Shown here piece by piece: positions 11,923 to 15,199 of a DNA stretch of 15,199 bases. Below the pieces are notes generated by a model. The model searched no databases. It had not been told where the DNA came from and saw nothing but the letters and a program-made list of their open reading frames with translations. The stretch lies in assembly GCA_023488865.1 (NCBI GenBank), contig JAMDDG010000281.1, positions 1 to 15,199 of the forward strand. The letters are read 5' to 3'. How positions within the stretch are numbered: the first letter of the stretch is position 1; every line of letters starts with the position of its first letter. This stretch comes from Bacteroidota bacterium (GTDB lineage Bacteria; Bacteroidota; Bacteroidia; Bacteroidales; Prolixibacteraceae). The translations under genes and the position numbers were made by a program.

Positions 11923-13971
11923 ATGAAAGGAAAAATCGGGGTTACCAGTGAAAACCTCTTCCCAATTATCAAGAAATTTCTCTATTCCGATCACGATATT
12001 TTTCTTCGTGAGATCGTTTCCAATGCCGTCGACGCATCACAAAAACTGAAAACTTTGGCCTCAGCAGGCAAATTTAGCGGTGAAATAGCGGATTTGAAGG
12101 TCCGAATCTCGGTAGATAAGGAGCAAAAAACGCTTAAAGTGTCAGATAATGGCATCGGGATGACGGCAGAAGAGGTCGAAAAGTACATCAACCAGATCGC
12201 TTTCTCTGGCGCCAATGAATTTTTGGAGAAATACAAGAACGATGCGAATGCCATCATTGGCCATTTTGGATTGGGTTTCTACTCCTCTTTCATGGTATCG
12301 GAAGAGGTTGAGATCATTTCAAAATCTTACAAGAAAAATTCAAAGGCCGTTCGCTGGGTGTGTGATGGTTCGCCCGAATTTGGGATGGAAGAAACCGAAA
12401 AGGAACAGGTAGGAACCGATATCATCATGCACCTTAATTCTGATTCATTGGAATTTTTGGAAGAAAACAGGATTACCGAATTGTTGAATAAATATTGTAA
12501 ATTTCTGCCAATTCCTGTCGTATTTGGCAAAAAGAAAGAGTGGAAGGATGGTAAATATGAAGATACGGACGAAGACAACCAGATCAATGACGTTGCGCCA
12601 GCCTGGACAAAGAAACCGGTCGATCTGAAAGAAGAAGATTACAATAGTTTTTACCATCAGTTATATCCAATGGCTGATGACCCACTTTTCAACATCCATC
12701 TCAATGTTGATTATCCTTTCAATCTAACCGGGATACTTTATTTTCCGAAATTGAAGAACAATTTTGAGGTGCAGAAGAATAAAATCCAGCTCTACAGCAA
12801 CCAGGTATTCGTGACCGACTCGGTAGAGGGCATTGTACCTGAATTTCTGACGCTCCTTCACGGCGTGCTTGACTCACCGGACATTCCGCTGAATGTTTCA
12901 AGGTCTTATCTTCAGAACGATTCCAATGTAAGGAAGATCAGCAGCCACATTACCAAAAAAGTGGCGGACCGTTTACAGGAGATCTTCAAAGAGAAACGTA
13001 GCGAGCTGGAGGAGAAATGGAACGATCTGAAGCTGTTTATTGAGTATGGTATGCTTACTGATGATAAGTTTTATGAAAAAGCTTTGAAATTCTTTTTCTT
13101 TACCAATACCGAAAATAAACTTTTCACCTGGGATGAATACAAGACACTAATTGAATCGACCCAGACCGATAAAGACAAAAAGCTCGTCTATCTATATGCC
13201 ACCAATGTTGAAGCACAGTTCAGCTTTATTGAGGCTGCCAAAAGCAAGGGCTACGATGTCTTGCTGATGGATGATGTACTGGCCACGCCGCTTTTGAACC
13301 ACTTCGAACAAAAATATCCTGAAACCCACTTTGTAAGGGTGGATGCAGATGTCGTAGAAAAACTGATTGTGAAAGAAGAAACTGCACAATCTGTTCTTAC
13401 AACGGAGGAAAAGAATGACTTGAGCCCTGTATTTCAGGCCGTTATTCCTAAGGAGCGCGGACAATTTATTATCGATTTTCAGAATCTGGGAGAAAACGGT
13501 TCGCCCATGGTCATCACCCAGAATGAGTTTATGCGACGCATGAAAGATATGTCCAAAATGCAGTCAGGAATGAGTTTCTATGGTGATTTGCCCGATAGCT
13601 ACAACCTTGTTGTTAACCTCTCCCATCCTTTGGTAAAGAAAGTCCTGGATGAGAAAGAGGCCGTACTGAGCAGCGACCTTGCCAATCTTCGCACTGAACT
13701 GTCAAAATTAAAAGATCAAAAGAATAGCTTAGAGAAACTGAAGGAAGGCAAAAAAGAGGAGGAGGTCCCACAGGAAGAGAAAGATCTGTTAAACGAGACC
13801 AAAGAGAAAATCACCAAAGTGGAAGCAGAAAAAAGGGAAAAGCTCGAACAATTCGGTGCCGGGAACCCGCTCGCCAATCAGTTGGTCGACCTGGCTTTTC
13901 TGGCCAACAACATGTTGAAAGGCGAAGCACTTGCTAATTTTGTTAAGCGAAGTATTGAACTGATTCAATAA
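11923..13971 (+). CDS. htpG: Molecular chaperone HtpG (Hsp90)
   Basis: From the ATG at 11923 the protein has 682 residues, typical for Bacteroidota and longer than the 624 of E. coli. Hsp90 is an ATP-driven dimeric chaperone in the cytosol. The GHKL ATPase site is complete: E30 and N34 in LREIVSNAVDASQKL, D75 in SDNGIGM (74-80), and GHFGLGFYSSFMV (113-125). The middle domain has NVSRSYLQND with the catalytic-loop arginine. A charged Glu/Lys helical insertion near the C-terminal third (KDQKNSLEKL... EKITKVEAEKREKL) accounts for the extra length and looks coiled-coil-like. A TTG two codons upstream is less likely as start, because the family begins MxKGxIGVTxEN. A GroES-like gene follows after a terminator, making this a small chaperone neighbourhood. 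Confidence 0.97.
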   Translation: MKGKIGVTSENLFPIIKKFLYSDHDIFLREIVSNAVDASQKLKTLASAGKFSGEIADLKVRISVDKEQKTLKVSDNGIGMTAEEVEKYINQIAFSGANEFLEKYKNDANAIIGHFGLGFYSSFMVSEEVEIISKSYKKNSKAVRWVCDGSPEFGMEETEKEQVGTDIIMHLNSDSLEFLEENRITELLNKYCKFLPIPVVFGKKKEWKDGKYEDTDEDNQINDVAPAWTKKPVDLKEEDYNSFYHQLYPMADDPLFNIHLNVDYPFNLTGILYFPKLKNNFEVQKNKIQLYSNQVFVTDSVEGIVPEFLTLLHGVLDSPDIPLNVSRSYLQNDSNVRKISSHITKKVADRLQEIFKEKRSELEEKWNDLKLFIEYGMLTDDKFYEKALKFFFFTNTENKLFTWDEYKTLIESTQTDKDKKLVYLYATNVEAQFSFIEAAKSKGYDVLLMDDVLATPLLNHFEQKYPETHFVRVDADVVEKLIVKEETAQSVLTTEEKNDLSPVFQAVIPKERGQFIIDFQNLGENGSPMVITQNEFMRRMKDMSKMQSGMSFYGDLPDSYNLVVNLSHPLVKKVLDEKEAVLSSDLANLRTELSKLKDQKNSLEKLKEGKKEEEVPQEEKDLLNETKEKITKVEAEKREKLEQFGAGNPLANQLVDLAFLANNMLKGEALANFVKRSIELIQ

Positions 13972-13991
13972 ACGTTACATGGTTTACAATT

Positions 13992-14033
13992 AAAAACTCA
14001 CCCCTTCACCCAGCGTGATGGGGTGAGTTTTTT
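13992..14033 (+). terminator. Terminator after htpG
   Basis: The 13-bp stem AAAAACTCACCCC (13992-14004) with GGGGTGAGTTTTT (14020-14032) encloses a 15-base loop that has a further TCAC/GTGA pairing. A run of six T follows the GC-rich core. It lies 20 bases after the htpG stop. Confidence 0.93.
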
Positions 14034-14113
14034 ATAAGACAAAATATTTGCTCCATCATAGTTTATTTGGCAAGAATAAAGGATATTTGCAGTAAGAAGT
14101 AAAGCATCGACAC

Positions 14114-14497
14114 ATGGCATTAAATTTAAGCGAAAAAGATCTCGAAAAGATTATTCTGGTCGGCGACAGGGTTTTGGTACGGCCTAAAAATCCGAATCAG
14201 CAGACCAGTTCCGGGCTTTACCTTCCCCCTTCAGCTGTCGACAAAGAAAGCGTACAATCGGGATATGTAATTAAAACGGGTCCGGGTTTTCCTATTCCGG
14301 CATTAACCGATAACGATGAACCCTGGAAAGAGGTAAAAGAGGAGGTTAAATATGTGCCCCTGCAGGCCCACGAAGGCGATCTGGCAGTTTACTTGAATAA
14401 AACAGGGGTAGAGATAGAATTTAAAAAAGAGAAATACCTGATCCTTCCCCATTCAGCCATACTAATGCTGGTAAGGGAAGAGGGTCTGTTCGAATAA
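14114..14497 (+). CDS. Divergent GroES-like co-chaperone (Cpn10 fold)
   Basis: The protein has 127 residues, about 30 longer than GroES. The Cpn10 fold is recognisable: VGDRVLVRPKNP (16-27) equals the first strand, TSSGLYLPPSAVDK (31-44) the mobile loop where GroES has its GroEL-binding IVL (here LYL), then SGYVIKTGPG (49-58). The GDLAVYLNKTGVEIEFKKEK segment and YLILPHSAILMLV close the barrel. The roof region (59-84, with DNDEPWKEVKEE) is expanded and acidic. Such proteins accompany the normal groES-groEL pair in Bacteroidota; no groEL is in this window. Whether it caps GroEL is not known. The ATG at 14114 fits the frame. It lies downstream of htpG, separated by a terminator, with its own terminator after. 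Confidence 0.88.
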   Translation: MALNLSEKDLEKIILVGDRVLVRPKNPNQQTSSGLYLPPSAVDKESVQSGYVIKTGPGFPIPALTDNDEPWKEVKEEVKYVPLQAHEGDLAVYLNKTGVEIEFKKEKYLILPHSAILMLVREEGLFE

Positions 14498-14498
14498 A

Positions 14499-14524
14499 AA
14501 AAGGGTGCCAAGCGACACCCTTTT
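14499..14524 (+). terminator. Terminator after the GroES-like gene
   Basis: AAAAGGGTG (14499-14507) pairs with CACCCTTTT (14516-14524) around an 8-base loop, starting one base after the stop codon. The T-run is short, but the GC core and flanking A/T tracts fit a terminator. Confidence 0.88.
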
Positions 14525-14552
14525 CTGACTTAACCTAATTAACCTTAATCCT

Positions 14553-14624
14553 ATGAAAAACTGCTTTTCAGCAACAGCTCAAAGATACAATCCTTGTCTA
14601 TTAACAGCTTCTAATCAAAGTTAA
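14553..14624 (+). CDS. Possible 23-residue small ORF
   Basis: ATG at 14553 opens a 23-codon frame (MKNCFSATAQRYNPCLLT, then ASNQS and TAA). The text just before it, TTAACCTAATTAACCTTAAT, is the A/T-rich type of translation-start context found in this phylum. There is no family match that I know and no following gene on this strand, so a leader-peptide role lacks a target. It may equally be untranslated. The stretch to 14705 otherwise has only the 12-bp palindrome ATTAACGTTAAT (14624-14635). Confidence 0.2.
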   Translation: MKNCFSATAQRYNPCLLTASNQS

Positions 14625-14705
14625 TTAACGTTAATCATTGTTGTGTCAGTTAAAACAGACCTCCCAACAACCGTTAACAGAACGGGAATATATTCGTTTC
14701 GAGAG

Positions 14706-15199
14706 TTATGGATTATATGTTTTATCCAGAAACCGGTATCGGGCATCGTCAGTTGCATTTATTGCTTTTGATTCGGCGTTGATGATCATAACCGGAGGTG
14801 TCGGATCAGCTGATTTTACCGATGGCCATTCAGGAAGATTCTCCCCATTTGGGTTGCCCCTGACTATGAAATTGGCAAAGTAATTCAGCATTGTTTCAGA
14901 GGCTTTATAATCAGCTTGTTCCCATTTATAATCCTGAACAAGGTAAAGGTTACCCATGCAATATTCGATTTCGGAAGCATGAGGGGCGCCTATCGGTTGA
15001 GGCATATTGTCGGCATTTTCCTCTTTCTTTTTTGTGCCACCAGCCAGTCCAGAAGTCAGATCTTTGTTCACCAACAGTGGCCGTACGCGGCTAAACAGAT
15101 AGCGGTATACAGGTTGTGTACTGTGTTTGCATTGCAGGTCAAACCATTTCCAGGTGCTGTATGAAATGAATCGATCAGAAGCCAGAGCTGTAGCCGAAA
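14706..15199 (-). CDS. Type-B carboxylesterase (para-nitrobenzyl-esterase-like), C-terminal part
   Basis: About 164 residues are visible from the window edge to the TAA at 14708-14706. The frame is open right to the edge, so the gene's 5' part, with the serine nucleophile, is outside. STWKWFDLQCKHSTQPVYRY, then LFSRVRP, is the conserved strand region before the active site. GAPHASEIEYCMGN holds the catalytic histidine in the family's GA.HA.E context. DYKASETMLNYFANFIVRGNPNG followed by LPEWP is the typical C-terminal helix and loop. The family hydrolyses carboxylic esters and in bacteria is usually exported; no export signal can be seen here. Residues K/E-rich around TKKKEENAD may be a surface loop. 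It converges on the GroES-like gene. Confidence 0.9.
   Translation of the reverse strand, partial: SATALASDRFISYSTWKWFDLQCKHSTQPVYRYLFSRVRPLLVNKDLTSGLAGGTKKKEENADNMPQPIGAPHASEIEYCMGNLYLVQDYKWEQADYKASETMLNYFANFIVRGNPNGENLPEWPSVKSADPTPPVMIINAESKAINATDDARYRFLDKTYNP

Noticed and set aside
14041..14113. Promoter for the GroES-like gene
   Set aside because: GATATTTG (14082-14089) and TTTG (14066-14069) are only 12 bases apart, too close for a -33/-7 pair.
14624..14635. 12-bp palindrome ATTAACGTTAAT as an operator
   Set aside because: Low-complexity A/T palindrome with no adjacent promoter or regulator.

Overview
The window looks like an ordinary chromosomal stretch of a Bacteroidota bacterium, probably an uncultured member of the Bacteroidia. 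The support is the Bacteroidota promoter style (TAnnTTTG at -7, TTG/TTTG near -33, no Shine-Dalgarno tracts), the PadR/PspC/DUF4252 gene set, the long Bacteroidota-type HtpG, a divergent GroES-like protein, and AT-rich intergenic DNA sprinkled with short palindromes and 7- to 9-bp tandem repeats. I see no phage, plasmid, transposase, CRISPR or defence genes.

Layout. 1-107: end of typA, then a terminator. 185-460: a cluster of short REP-like palindromes. 645-3312: an envelope-stress-type operon, padR - pspC - DUF4252 gene, preceded by a 35-bp inverted repeat that overlaps a promoter and is a strong candidate PadR operator. 3414-5181 (minus): map and miaA, flanked by inverted copies of a 9-mer-based repeat and separated by a perfect 56-bp palindrome. 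5309-5770: smpB (plus). 5803-7436 (minus): mqnA, crcB/fluC and a DUF190 gene; the end of mqnA is built from short tandem repeats. 7564-10752 (plus): purB and an MsbA-like ABC exporter, closed by a bidirectional terminator shared with the convergent HU gene (10807-11079, minus). 11377-11542: tRNA-Ser(TGA) and tRNA-Trp(CCA). 11923-13971: htpG. 14114-14497: GroES-like protein. 14706-15199 (minus): 3' part of a type-B carboxylesterase.

Most genes are housekeeping: translation and protein maturation (typA, map, miaA, smpB, tRNAs), purine and menaquinone synthesis (purB, mqnA), fluoride export (crcB), chaperones (htpG, GroES-like) and nucleoid structure (HU). I do not find a convincing undescribed multi-gene system. 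The more notable signals are in regulation and repeats: the palindrome-over-promoter upstream of padR, the spacer-less 56-bp palindrome duplicating the 3' end of miaA, the heptamer array that encodes the MqnA tail and contains its stop codon, and several -7 boxes placed so close to start codons that leaderless mRNAs are possible.
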